This document shows positions 1-7,175 of a stretch of 10,304 nucleotides of DNA, piece after piece. Position 1 is the stretch's first letter. Every line of letters begins with the position of its first letter. Below the pieces are notes generated by a model. That model did not search any database. It was not told the DNA's origin and worked only from the letters and a program-made list of their open reading frames with translations. The translations under genes and the position numbers were made by a program. Where the stretch lies: assembly GCA_003477045.1 (NCBI GenBank), contig DMTS01000139.1, positions 194 through 10,497 of the forward strand, read 5' to 3'. The DNA is from Candidatus Delongbacteria bacterium. GTDB taxonomy: Bacteria > UBA4055.

Positions 1-764
1 GATACCCATATCGATCCGAGAGTGAAGTCCTTTGACATAATAATATCGCTGAGAAGCGTAACCGTCTCGTTCACCTTGGGCAGGGAAAAGTGAAGTATCT
101 TTACGGTATTTTTATAGAAAGAATCGTTGAGAATTCCGAATCTTGCAATTGCGCCTATAACAGGAGACAGAATGAATACAATGAAATAGGTCAGAAGAAG
201 TGATATCACGCTGTTTTTTAAACACATCGCAATAAGAGTCATAAAAGAGTAAATGTTGAAAAAGAAGATCATTATTATCAGTGCTGAAAATAGATATCTG
301 AAGTTCCATATCCCGAATTTAGCGGACAGTATTATCCACGAAAATATTATCATATAAATAACATTCAACCCTACAAGCGCGATACCTCCGAAAAACCTCT
401 GAAAAAATATATTCTGCCTTGATAACGGCTTAGATAATATAAGGTCTATATTACCCTTCTGAAGCATATCCGGGAACAGTCCGGATGTTGCGAAAAGCGA
501 GATGAATAATGAAATAAAAAAAACAGCTCCAGCGATCCCTGTTTGTATATATCCCAGTATAGTCGCCGCATCGGGCATTGCGGAATTTCCGTGATTGACA
601 GAGTTCCCGAAAACATTTAAGATGACCTTTGAATCTATTCCGCCTATTTTAATATTTAGAGCGAATATAAGCGTCAGACAAAACACAGTGGCAAGAATGA
701 AAACCGTTATCACTATCTTTTTTGACAGCAGTTCTTTTATTGTAAGTTGAAACAGTCCGTGCAC
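1..764 (-). CDS. ABC-2 type transporter permease (partial, C-terminus outside window)
   Basis: This is an integral membrane subunit of an ABC transporter and the likely partner of the ATPase encoded just upstream. My translation gives 254 codons before the frame runs off the left edge, with no internal stop. Hydrophobic segments lie near residues 17-37, 75-96, 125-147, 158-181 and 186-207, so at least five membrane helices are visible. Between helices 2 and 3 there is a cytoplasmic stretch around LILSKPLSR (residues 108-116), typical of ABC-2 permeases, where it contacts the ATPase. I chose the GTG start at 764 because AGGAG (772-776 on the complement) precedes it by 7 nt and the upstream in-frame codons lack a better start. 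It begins 13 nt after the ATPase stop, implying co-transcription. The substrate cannot be read from the sequence. The family call is solid; the exact start is likely. Confidence 0.85.
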   Translation of the reverse strand, partial: MHGLFQLTIKELLSKKIVITVFILATVFCLTLIFALNIKIGGIDSKVILNVFGNSVNHGNSAMPDAATILGYIQTGIAGAVFFISLFISLFATSGLFPDMLQKGNIDLILSKPLSRQNIFFQRFFGGIALVGLNVIYMIIFSWIILSAKFGIWNFRYLFSALIIMIFFFNIYSFMTLIAMCLKNSVISLLLTYFIVFILSPVIGAIARFGILNDSFYKNTVKILHFSLPKVNETVTLLSDIIMSKDFTLGSIWV

Positions 765-777
765 ACCTGCACTCCTA

Positions 778-1683
778 TTATTTTAATACCTTTATGAAAT
801 AATCTTCAAGTGTATTTTTTAAATGCTCGATGTTCTCTATATTGATCCTCTCTTTACGAATGTCATCAATAAGTTCGTTAAGTTCTTTTGTGTCGCTGAT
901 AGCGGTCGAAAAACCGTTCTCCATTATCTCATGATCGATATTTCTTCGTTTGAATATTTCTGTAAGAGCGTTTTTCCCATCCTGTTCTACTCTGATATGA
1001 TACCGACCTGTGCTCTCAAGAAAATCTGAGGTATTTCCTTTTTTAATAAGAACGCCTTGTTTCAGAATAGCTATCTCGTCCGATATCCTTTCGACCTCGC
1101 TGAGAAGATGTGAATTTATAAATATCGTCTTCCCCTGATTTTTGAGGTTGATAAGTATTTCTCTTATCTCGATCCTTCCGATCGGATCGATACCGTCTGT
1201 CGGCTCGTCGAGAAATATTATTCCCGGATCGTTGATAAGAGCCTGGGCAGTTCCAAGCCTCTGAAGCATTCCTTTTGAATATTTTTTTAATTTCAGCGTC
1301 TTTCTGTCGTCAAGCTTCACCTGTTTTAGCAGGTCTGGTATTTTTTTACTGAGATCATAATTGGACACGCCGGACATTTTTCCGTAATAATATAGAAACT
1401 GCCCGCCGTTTAGATAGCCGGGAAATTTGTGATCTTCTGAAAGATAACCGACATTTGTTCTCGATCCGGGATCCCGTATGTCTTTTCCAAGTATTTTCCC
1501 CTCACCTGAAGTCGGAATGGCGATCCCGAGAAGAAGTCTGAAAAGCGTGGTTTTACCCGCTCCGTTCGGCCCGAGCAGGCTGAAAATTTTTCCTTTTTCA
1601 ACTGATACATTAAAATCGGTCAGAGCCTTGATATTTCCCCGGGAATAATGCTTTGTCAAACCTATTGATTCAATTGCGATCAT
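778..1683 (-). CDS. ABC transporter ATP-binding protein
   Basis: This 301-residue nucleotide-binding subunit should power the adjacent ABC-2 permease from the cytoplasmic face. All core motifs are present: Walker A GPNGAGKTT (38-46), an ABC signature of the form YSKGMLQR (135-142), Walker B IIFLDE (155-160), a D-loop just after it, and the H-loop histidine in NSHLLSE (His192). The region after residue 220 is the accessory C-terminal tail common in drug/antibiotic-export-like and Gld/Nos-like ATPases. The ATG at 1683 overlaps the end of pepD by 14 nt and has no clear Shine-Dalgarno sequence (upstream is A/T-rich with only a weak AGAAAC), so translation probably depends on coupling to pepD. ATPase and permease form a conventional two-gene transporter. 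The exported substrate is unknown; polypeptide, lipid or drug export are all possible. Confidence 0.95.
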   Translation of the reverse strand: MIAIESIGLTKHYSRGNIKALTDFNVSVEKGKIFSLLGPNGAGKTTLFRLLLGIAIPTSGEGKILGKDIRDPGSRTNVGYLSEDHKFPGYLNGGQFLYYYGKMSGVSNYDLSKKIPDLLKQVKLDDRKTLKLKKYSKGMLQRLGTAQALINDPGIIFLDEPTDGIDPIGRIEIREILINLKNQGKTIFINSHLLSEVERISDEIAILKQGVLIKKGNTSDFLESTGRYHIRVEQDGKNALTEIFKRRNIDHEIMENGFSTAISDTKELNELIDDIRKERINIENIEHLKNTLEDYFIKVLK

Positions 1684-3124
1684 ATTTAATTGTTTCTAAA
1701 ATGTTTTTTAAAAAATTCCAGAAATTCCCTACCGACTTAATATTTGCTTTTTCATCAGGTGAATGAGCCCCCATAACATCCGGACCGAACGATACCATGT
1801 CTATGCCGGGGTATTTCTTTCCGATTATGCCGCATTCAAGACCGGCGTGCATAGCTTTGACCTGAGGTTTTTTTGAAAATAATTCTTTATGGACTTCTAC
1901 AGCAGTTTTCAGAAGTTTAGATTCAGGATTCGGAGTCCATGCTGGATAGGGGTCTTTGCTTGTATAGCTGTAACCGGCCAGTGTTCCATGCGCTATTACC
2001 TTTCCGGCTATATCATGAATCGACGATTCGACAGAACTTCTCTGACTGGTCAGAATATTTATCTTAGACTTTTCAATTATTACAGAAGCAAGGTTCGTGG
2101 ATGTCTGAACAAGACCTTTTATATCCGGGCTCATTGAGTGAACCCCGTGAGGGAATGAATATACAAGATTTATCAGCGTTGTCTTGTCCTCTTCGGTCAG
2201 GGCTTCTTTGGACGCTGGCAATTTGTTCATGCTTAAGGTAACGCCTTCGTCAAAACTTTTAAATTCCATCCTGTAAATGTCAGCATATTTTCTGACTTCT
2301 TTTTCCAGCGCGGAAAGTTCTTTTTCGTTTATGTTTATAACGGCATAAGCTTCTCTCGGTAGAGCATTGTGTTTTTCGCCGCCGTTAAAATCGGATAAAG
2401 TGAAGCTGATATTTTCATTTAAGTTCCATAAAAATCTCGCGAGCAGGATCAGTGCATTTCCGCGTCCCTGGTTTATCGCGATGCCGGAATGACCGCCTTT
2501 CAGACCGCTGATGAATATCTTGCAGCTGCAGTTTTTGTCATTTTTTATTCTTTTGATCTGTTTTGAAAATGATGTGGTTTTCCCTCCGGCGCAGCCGATA
2601 TATATAGAGCCTTCCTCTTCTGAATCTAAATTCAGCAGGCGCATTCCCGTAAAGAATCCCGACTTGAGCGCATTCGCGCCTGTAAGACCTGTTTCTTCAT
2701 CGACCGTAAAAAGACATTCTATCGGACCATGTGAAATATCTTTGCTTTCAAGAACGGCAAGAGACGCCGCCACACCAAGACCGTCATCGGCACCGAGAGT
2801 GGTTCCCTTTGCCCTTATAAACCCTTTTTCAACATAAAGCTGAAGCGGATCTTTTAGAAAATCGTGCTTTGTACCTTCATTTTTTTCGCAGACCATATCG
2901 ATATGGGACTGCAGAACAACGCCGGGGGACTTTTCTCTGCCTTTTGACGCTTTTTTTGATATTACGACATTTCCCGCTGCATCTTTTTTATACTTTAAGC
3001 CTCTTTTTTCTGCAAAAGCAATAAGATATTTTATTAATTTTTCCTCATGCTTAGATTGCCTTGGAATTGCGCTGATTTCAAAAAAGTATTTCCACAAAAT
3101 TTTAGGTTCTAATTTACTGAGCAT
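1670..3124 (-). CDS. pepD: Aminoacyl-histidine dipeptidase (PepD, peptidase family M20C)
   Basis: This is a cytosolic zinc dipeptidase that cleaves Xaa-His and related dipeptides. At 484 residues it is close to the 485 of E. coli PepD. Numbered from the chosen start, the expected di-metal site is complete: His74 (SHIDM), bridging Asp113 (LGADDG), general base Glu143 and metal ligand Glu144 (DEETG), Asp167 (NLDSEEEG) and His454 (AHSPDE). The dimerisation/lid region contains the conserved GLKGGHSG near 207-214 and HAGLECG near 426. The frame is open 54 nt further upstream to 3178, but I place the start at 3124 because AAGGAG (3131-3136 on the complement) sits 6 nt before this ATG, and the residues after it align with the PepD N-terminus. 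It lies 10 nt downstream of the MBL hydrolase gene and overlaps the ABC ATPase start by 14 nt. It probably has a peptide-recycling role; any link to the transporter is conjecture. Confidence 0.95.
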   Translation of the reverse strand: MLSKLEPKILWKYFFEISAIPRQSKHEEKLIKYLIAFAEKRGLKYKKDAAGNVVISKKASKGREKSPGVVLQSHIDMVCEKNEGTKHDFLKDPLQLYVEKGFIRAKGTTLGADDGLGVAASLAVLESKDISHGPIECLFTVDEETGLTGANALKSGFFTGMRLLNLDSEEEGSIYIGCAGGKTTSFSKQIKRIKNDKNCSCKIFISGLKGGHSGIAINQGRGNALILLARFLWNLNENISFTLSDFNGGEKHNALPREAYAVININEKELSALEKEVRKYADIYRMEFKSFDEGVTLSMNKLPASKEALTEEDKTTLINLVYSFPHGVHSMSPDIKGLVQTSTNLASVIIEKSKINILTSQRSSVESSIHDIAGKVIAHGTLAGYSYTSKDPYPAWTPNPESKLLKTAVEVHKELFSKKPQVKAMHAGLECGIIGKKYPGIDMVSFGPDVMGAHSPDEKANIKSVGNFWNFLKNILETIKYDRN

Positions 3125-3130
3125 ATCTCT

Positions 3131-3136
3131 CTCCTT
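3131..3136 (-). promoter_or_regulatory. Shine-Dalgarno sequence of pepD
   Basis: AAGGAG on the minus strand ends 6 nt before the ATG at 3124 and overlaps the TAA stop codon of the upstream MBL gene. It decides the pepD start in favour of 3124 over the upstream in-frame ATG at 3178, which lies inside the MBL gene. Confidence 0.8.
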
Positions 3137-4085
3137 AAAGTGAAATTTCCATCCCTTCATTGGCGATAACGACAGCAAGGTCGTATGAAGGATACTTGGC
3201 TTCTTTATATTTTATCGCGGAAAAGTATAATGCAGATATCTTATCGTCATCATTTTCATGGTTATGATGGAACAAGATCAGCTTCTTCACTCCTGAATTG
3301 ACCGCGGCATCAACTCCTATCTCTGCTGTGGAATGACCGTAGTTATACCTTTGTGCCAGCTCATTGAAATTGTACTGGCTGTCAAATATCAGAATATCGG
3401 CACCTCTGAAAAAGTCAAAGAATTCGCTCACGATAGTCTTGGCAGTGTATTCGCCGTCAGTTGCATAAACTATCTTTCTACCGGATCTGTCAACTATTTT
3501 ATAGCTGTATGAACCGTTCGGATGATTAAGCGGCTTTGAAAATACCGAAAAATTTCCTACAGTGATCACATCGTCATCATTCAGTTCAGCAAATTTCTTC
3601 TTGCAGGGTCTGCTTTCTAAGCTGACAGGGAAAAAGTTGAAGTTCTGCTGAAGCGAAAGATACTTTTCAAATTCATTATGGTGCGCGTAAAAATTTAACT
3701 TGATATCCTTAAAATGAACTGGGGCAAAAAACGGCAGCCCGTTTATGTGATCAAGATGAAGATGAGAGAAGAACAGGTTGTATTCTCTTATCCTGCTGTT
3801 AAAGAATTTTCCGCTTAAAAGTTCGTTGCCGAGGTTCCTTATTCCGGTGCCGGCATCTAATATGATAAGATTTTCTTCGTCATTTACTGTTACGCATGAG
3901 GTATTGCCACCGTAAGTTGTGCTTAAACTTAACGGAAGGTCATCAATGAACCGTTCGATCGATCCTAAATCTTCCAGATCCTTCCCGGTTGATAAATTCA
4001 GAACATTTCTGAGTTTGTTCCTGTACTGATCGGGGCTTAAAGGTGAATTTATGCTGCCTCTTACTCCCCAGAATTTTAATTTCAT
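3135..4085 (-). CDS. MBL-fold metallo-hydrolase
   Basis: This is a 316-residue metallo-beta-lactamase-fold hydrolase of the phosphodiesterase-like branch whose proteins begin 'FWGVRGS'. Visible signatures in order are FWGVRGSI (5-12), YGGNTSC (58-64), LDAGTGIRNLG (76-86), the metal motif SHLHLDH (107-113: His108, His110, Asp112, His113), His188, Asp210 in ATDGEY, His251 in GHST, and His273/His274 near LFHHNH. The metal-binding set therefore looks intact. Between the first two motifs lies an approximately 45-residue charged segment that shorter members lack. The natural substrate is not deducible; related proteins hydrolyse cyclic-nucleotide or other phosphodiester bonds. It is the first gene of the likely operon with pepD and the ABC pair. 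The ATG at 4085 is preceded by GGTGA, which pairs with the 3' part of the anti-Shine-Dalgarno at suitable spacing. The fold is certain; the specific activity is not. Confidence 0.92.
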   Translation of the reverse strand: MKLKFWGVRGSINSPLSPDQYRNKLRNVLNLSTGKDLEDLGSIERFIDDLPLSLSTTYGGNTSCVTVNDEENLIILDAGTGIRNLGNELLSGKFFNSRIREYNLFFSHLHLDHINGLPFFAPVHFKDIKLNFYAHHNEFEKYLSLQQNFNFFPVSLESRPCKKKFAELNDDDVITVGNFSVFSKPLNHPNGSYSYKIVDRSGRKIVYATDGEYTAKTIVSEFFDFFRGADILIFDSQYNFNELAQRYNYGHSTAEIGVDAAVNSGVKKLILFHHNHENDDDKISALYFSAIKYKEAKYPSYDLAVVIANEGMEISL

Positions 4086-4119
4086 CCCTCACCGCTTCAA
4101 ACTTTTTAATTTTTTAGAA

Positions 4120-4148
4120 AATATATCTATTCGCGTAAATTCTTGCAA
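4120..4148 (-). promoter_or_regulatory. Predicted sigma-70-like promoter for the MBL-pepD-ABC operon
   Basis: On the minus strand a -35 box TTGCAA (4143-4148) is separated by exactly 17 nt from a -10 box TATATT (4120-4125). That is 4/6 and 5/6 agreement with the consensus. Transcription would begin near 4113, leaving a leader of roughly 28 nt before the ATG at 4085. The -35 box is embedded in a 12-bp palindrome that could be an operator. Confidence 0.6.
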
Positions 4149-4151
4149 GAA
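4140..4151. promoter_or_regulatory. 12-bp perfect palindrome, possible operator
   Basis: TTCTTGCAAGAA is a perfect inverted repeat with no spacer. It covers the -35 box of the predicted leftward promoter and lies upstream of the predicted rightward one, so a bound dimeric regulator could affect both transcription units. No second copy is evident in this gap, and no regulator is encoded nearby. Its symmetry and location are seen directly; its role is inference. Confidence 0.35.
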
Positions 4152-4205
4152 ATAAATTATTTTATTTGCTCTTATACTCTAAAGTTCCTTGATTTTACCG
4201 CTAAA

Positions 4206-4233
4206 GTGACTTAAATTTATATCGCTTTATAAA
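4206..4233 (+). promoter_or_regulatory. Predicted promoter for the lipoprotein-hldD unit
   Basis: GTGACT (4206-4211, 4/6 match to a -35) is followed after 16 nt by TATAAA (4228-4233, 5/6 match to a -10). Transcription would start near 4240, giving a leader of about 29 nt. A competing pair, TTGATT (4189-4194) with TAAATT (4212-4217) at 17-nt spacing, is also possible. The whole gap is very A/T-rich, so chance matches are likely. Confidence 0.4.
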
Positions 4234-4268
4234 AAAACAATGAATAATATAAACAAAAGGAAGAATTC

Positions 4269-5990
4269 ATGAAAAAATTAATAACAATTATAGCTGCCTG
4301 CGCTATGATATTCTGCACCGGCTGCTCAAAGAAGGCTGAAGTCAGCACAGGTGAAGCATCCGTGATAGCCCAGAAATACGCGCCGGAAAATTCGGTTGCG
4401 TTTCTCCGGTTCTCTTCCGTTGAAAAACTTTTCGCTACTTTCAGTGTGAAACCAGAATCCGTTATGGGCGAACCTGTGAGTGAAGACAGATCGGAGATAA
4501 CCGATGTATTGGGCTTTGACCCGATGAATATTGCCGAATATGATAAAAAAGGCTTCGATACAAAAAGGGAATTAGGTCTTGTTGTCAGCGGTTTTAAAGC
4601 CGACAGCGCTGATGCGGAAAATTCTCAGATCAACATCGGATTTTTACTTCCCGTAAAAGACAAGAATTCCGCATACAAATTTATTAAAGAAACTCTCGAG
4701 AAGAACAACGAGAACGGTATGGTGATAAATGACAACAACGGAATGCTTAGTATAACTAAGGCTGACGAACAAAATTTTCTTGTGACGATAAAACCTGATG
4801 ATAATTACATGGTTTTCAGCTTCTCTCTAAATTCAAAAGAGACTGCTGATATATATTTTAACGCACAGAAACATCTCGGGGACACACCGTATTTTAAAGA
4901 GGTTTCCGGTTCTGTCAACCTCTCATCCGACATTGCGTTCTATGCAGACCTGAGAAGATTCTTTAACGACAATGCGCTTGCTCTGAACAATATGACCGCG
5001 ACCAATCCTATGTTCCAGCAGAACGAGTTAAGCTCTGTTGAGTTTTTGAAATTTTACAGGGGATTCGGAACTACAGCCGACCTGTCAAAAAGCGACCTTG
5101 TGATAAATGCGGTTTCTTTTGTCGATGCGGAAAATCCTTTTAACAAACTGATCGGTAATATTAAAACAGATAAATCTGTTATTCTTGATTTCGAGAAAAG
5201 GCCTGCCGTCCTGCTTGCGATCATGATCAATGCTGCAGAATATTTGAACTTCTATCTTGAAACTGTTCCCGCGGATGTAAAAAACGACTTCGAAAGCAGT
5301 ATCGCCGAAACAAATCAGGCGCTTGGAATAGACATCAGAAAAGATCTTATCGACCAGCTTGCCGGAAGTATAAATCTGGGTATTTACGACGGCGCGGGAG
5401 TGAATATGATGCAGTATAACACTGTACTTAACTTTAATATCAGGGACAGACAAAGCTTTATAGACATGATCGAGAAAACGAAAGCGACTACCGGGATAAC
5501 GCAGATCGACCAGTCACAGTATGAGCAGCTTTTCCAGGTTCAGCCTGCCGGCGATGTAAATGTTTATTCAATGTTTATGGGCATAGCTGCGGCCTATATT
5601 GTTATCGAAAAAGACAATGTGTCTCTGATAACGACAAAAGATATGGTCTCCGATCTTCTGAATAAAAGCAATCCGAGATCTATTGATAAGGCTGATAAGG
5701 CTGTAGCGGAAAAATTACAGAACGATCAGAATTATCTGTTCATTGACTTTGCCGAATCGTATCTTGCAGGAAAGAACTTATATCAGATGTACCTCGGTTT
5801 TTCAGGCGGTGAAAATATTCTCGATGCAAAAGCCGACAATTTTGCCAAAAACTTCGATTATCTGTACGCAGGCGGAAATTATAAGGGCGAAAAAGCCACT
5901 GCCGAGTTTATCGTAAAAACAAAATTCACTAAACCGTTCTTTGTAGCGCTGCAGGAAGAAATTCAAAAACTTAAGGCAGCACCGCAATAG
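4269..5990 (+). CDS. Large predicted lipoprotein of unknown function
   Basis: This is a 573-residue protein with a lipoprotein signal: basic MKK start, hydrophobic core (about 4-16) and a lipobox-like CTGC ending at Cys19. The residue at -3 is Cys rather than the usual Leu/Val/Ile, a mild departure. Ser follows the lipidated Cys, which under the E. coli rule would favour outer-membrane sorting; that rule may not hold here. The mature part is soluble, acidic, and rich in Asn, Asp and Lys, with no further membrane helix. It opens with a stretch about a protein 'that keeps itself' of the YAPENSVAFLRF type (37-48), which recalls the DUF3352-like class of large periplasmic proteins; this resemblance is tentative. 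No catalytic motif is recognisable. The start is supported by AAGGAAG (4257-4263) just upstream. hldD follows 10 nt after the stop, so the two are probably co-transcribed, suggesting an envelope-related role. Confidence 0.85.
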   Translation: MKKLITIIAACAMIFCTGCSKKAEVSTGEASVIAQKYAPENSVAFLRFSSVEKLFATFSVKPESVMGEPVSEDRSEITDVLGFDPMNIAEYDKKGFDTKRELGLVVSGFKADSADAENSQINIGFLLPVKDKNSAYKFIKETLEKNNENGMVINDNNGMLSITKADEQNFLVTIKPDDNYMVFSFSLNSKETADIYFNAQKHLGDTPYFKEVSGSVNLSSDIAFYADLRRFFNDNALALNNMTATNPMFQQNELSSVEFLKFYRGFGTTADLSKSDLVINAVSFVDAENPFNKLIGNIKTDKSVILDFEKRPAVLLAIMINAAEYLNFYLETVPADVKNDFESSIAETNQALGIDIRKDLIDQLAGSINLGIYDGAGVNMMQYNTVLNFNIRDRQSFIDMIEKTKATTGITQIDQSQYEQLFQVQPAGDVNVYSMFMGIAAAYIVIEKDNVSLITTKDMVSDLLNKSNPRSIDKADKAVAEKLQNDQNYLFIDFAESYLAGKNLYQMYLGFSGGENILDAKADNFAKNFDYLYAGGNYKGEKATAEFIVKTKFTKPFFVALQEEIQKLKAAPQ

Positions 5991-6000
5991 AGGAGAGAAT

Positions 6001-6975
6001 ATGATACTTGTAACGGGCGGAGCAGGATTTATCGGCAGCGCGGTCGTATGGGAGCTGAACAAAAGAGGGGTCTCGGAGATATTGATATCCGACCATCTCG
6101 GAGTTTCAGACAAATGGAAAAACCTGCGCGCCTTAAAGTATGCGGACTATGTTGAAAAAGATGAGCTTCTCGCGCATCTTGTTTACGGCACTGTCCCATA
6201 CAAGCTGACTGCTGTTATCCACATGGGCGCATGCTCTTCGACGACCGAATCCGACTGCTCCTACCTTGCTGAAAATAATTTTTCATATTCAAAATTACTC
6301 GCAGAATACTGCATAAGAAAAAAGATAAGATTCATATACGCATCAAGTGCGGCTACTTACGGGAATGGAGAAAAAGGTTTTAAGGACGACCTGAAGAAAA
6401 TTGAAGACCTGCGCTCTTTGAACATGTACGGTTATTCAAAACAGATGTTCGACCTGTACGCAAAAAAAATGAAATGGTTCAGTAAGATCGCAGGCATAAA
6501 ATTCTTTAATGTTTACGGCCCGAACGAATATCATAAAGGCGAAATGAGCAGTAAAATATTTAAGGCTTACCATGAGATTAAAGATACAGGTAAGATCAGG
6601 CTGTTCAAATCCGATGATCCTAAATGGAAGAACGGCGACTCGGTAAGGGATTTTGTTTACGTGAAAGACTGTTCGAAAATAATCTGCGACATTCTGGATG
6701 ATAAAAACATTTCAGGTCTGTTCAATCTTGGAAGCGGCCAGGCCCGCAGCTGGAACGATCTTGCGGCGGCGGTATTTAAAAGTATGGGCAAAAAACCGCG
6801 GACGGAATTTTTTAACATGCCTGAGATTCTGAAAGGAAAATATCAGTATTTTACCGAATCTGATAATTCGAAACTGAAAAGCACCGGGCTGAAAATTAAA
6901 TTTACCTCTCTTGAAAAAGGTATTGAGGATTATATAAAAAATTATCTGATACCGGAGTGTTATCTCGGAGACTGA
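6001..6975 (+). CDS. hldD: ADP-L-glycero-D-manno-heptose 6-epimerase (HldD/RfaD)
   Basis: This cytosolic NAD(P)-dependent epimerase of the extended short-chain dehydrogenase family converts ADP-D-glycero-beta-D-manno-heptose to the L-glycero form, the heptose donor for the LPS inner core. At 324 residues it has a normal length. Landmarks are the Rossmann loop GGAGFIGS (6-13), cofactor-proximal Asp31, GACSSTTES (77-85), the Ser115/Ser116 pair in YASSAATYG, the catalytic YxxxK as Tyr143 and Lys147 (YGYSK), NVYGPNEYHKG (170-180) containing the second conserved lysine Lys179, RDFVYVKD (216-223) and FNLGSGQARSW (241-251). The set distinguishes HldD from generic UDP-sugar epimerases. AGGAG (5991-5995) lies 5 nt before the ATG and 1 nt after the lipoprotein stop, so the two genes form an operon. 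Other heptose genes (hldE, gmhA, gmhB) are absent from the window. It implies a Gram-negative envelope containing heptose. Confidence 0.96.
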   Translation: MILVTGGAGFIGSAVVWELNKRGVSEILISDHLGVSDKWKNLRALKYADYVEKDELLAHLVYGTVPYKLTAVIHMGACSSTTESDCSYLAENNFSYSKLLAEYCIRKKIRFIYASSAATYGNGEKGFKDDLKKIEDLRSLNMYGYSKQMFDLYAKKMKWFSKIAGIKFFNVYGPNEYHKGEMSSKIFKAYHEIKDTGKIRLFKSDDPKWKNGDSVRDFVYVKDCSKIICDILDDKNISGLFNLGSGQARSWNDLAAAVFKSMGKKPRTEFFNMPEILKGKYQYFTESDNSKLKSTGLKIKFTSLEKGIEDYIKNYLIPECYLGD

Positions 6976-6990
6976 GCTTAAGCGTCTCCG
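6966..6990. other. Inverted repeat spanning the two convergent stop codons
   Basis: CGGAGAC (6966-6972) and GTCTCCG (6984-6990) form a perfect 7-bp stem around an 11-nt loop that itself contains the palindrome GCTTAAGC (6976-6983). Both stop codons, TGA of hldD at 6973-6975 and that of the small minus-strand gene at 6978-6980, lie in the loop. A transcript from either strand could fold it. No T-tract follows on either side, so it is not a standard rho-independent terminator. Confidence 0.5.
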
Positions 6991-7175
6991 CCGTATAAAT
7001 ATTCTCTGGACTTTCTAATAAACTCAAGCTTTTTCATTTCCTGGGCTGTGATTTCGCCTTTCTTCATTTTTTCGATGAGTTCAAGCATTTCTATAAATTC
7101 ACGATCCATCAGGTCGTTAAATTCTTCCTCAACGCTTTCTGCTTCAGGCTTCTGTTTCTTCTCTTGATCCTTCAT
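6978..7175 (-). CDS. Small charged protein overlapping the 3' end of cdaA, function unknown
   Basis: This is a 65-residue protein with very high Lys/Glu content, no signal peptide and no membrane segment. The first 15 or so residues are polar and probably disordered. Residues about 16-56 show hydrophobic residues (Phe19, Leu22, Phe27, Ile28, Met30, Leu31, Ile34, Met37, and later Ile42, Met47, Leu50, Ile53) spaced as in amphipathic helices, and the chain ends in YLYGGDA. I do not recognise the family. Support for a real gene: it exactly fills the space between cdaA and hldD, ends 2 nt from the hldD stop, and follows cdaA in the same direction with a 32-nt overlap. The ATG at 7175 lacks a good Shine-Dalgarno sequence, so coupling to cdaA translation is likely. 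It could be a partner or modulator of CdaA; that is inferred from position only. Confidence 0.68.
   Translation of the reverse strand: MKDQEKKQKPEAESVEEEFNDLMDREFIEMLELIEKMKKGEITAQEMKKLEFIRKSREYLYGGDA

Noticed and set aside
3125..3178. A longer pepD (start at ATG 3178, 502 residues)
   Set aside because: The extra 18 residues lie inside the MBL gene in another frame, have no ribosome-binding site, and do not fit the PepD N-terminus; a strong AAGGAG supports 3124.
3135..4085. The approximately 45-residue insert near the N-terminus of the MBL protein as a novel domain
   Set aside because: I believe similar inserts between the GVRGS and YGGNTSC motifs occur in a known subfamily of these hydrolases, and all metal-binding motifs are intact, so it is probably ordinary.
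1..4085. Bacteriocin or lantibiotic export/immunity cluster
   Set aside because: There is an ABC pair and a peptidase, but no precursor peptide, no modification enzyme and no leader-peptidase domain; PepD is a dipeptidase, not a leader protease.
5085..5453. Minus-strand open frame inside the lipoprotein gene
   Set aside because: It is antisense to a clearly coding, signal-bearing gene, with no family resemblance and no ribosome-binding site. The same holds for the plus-strand frames within pepD, cdaA, tsaB and tsaE.
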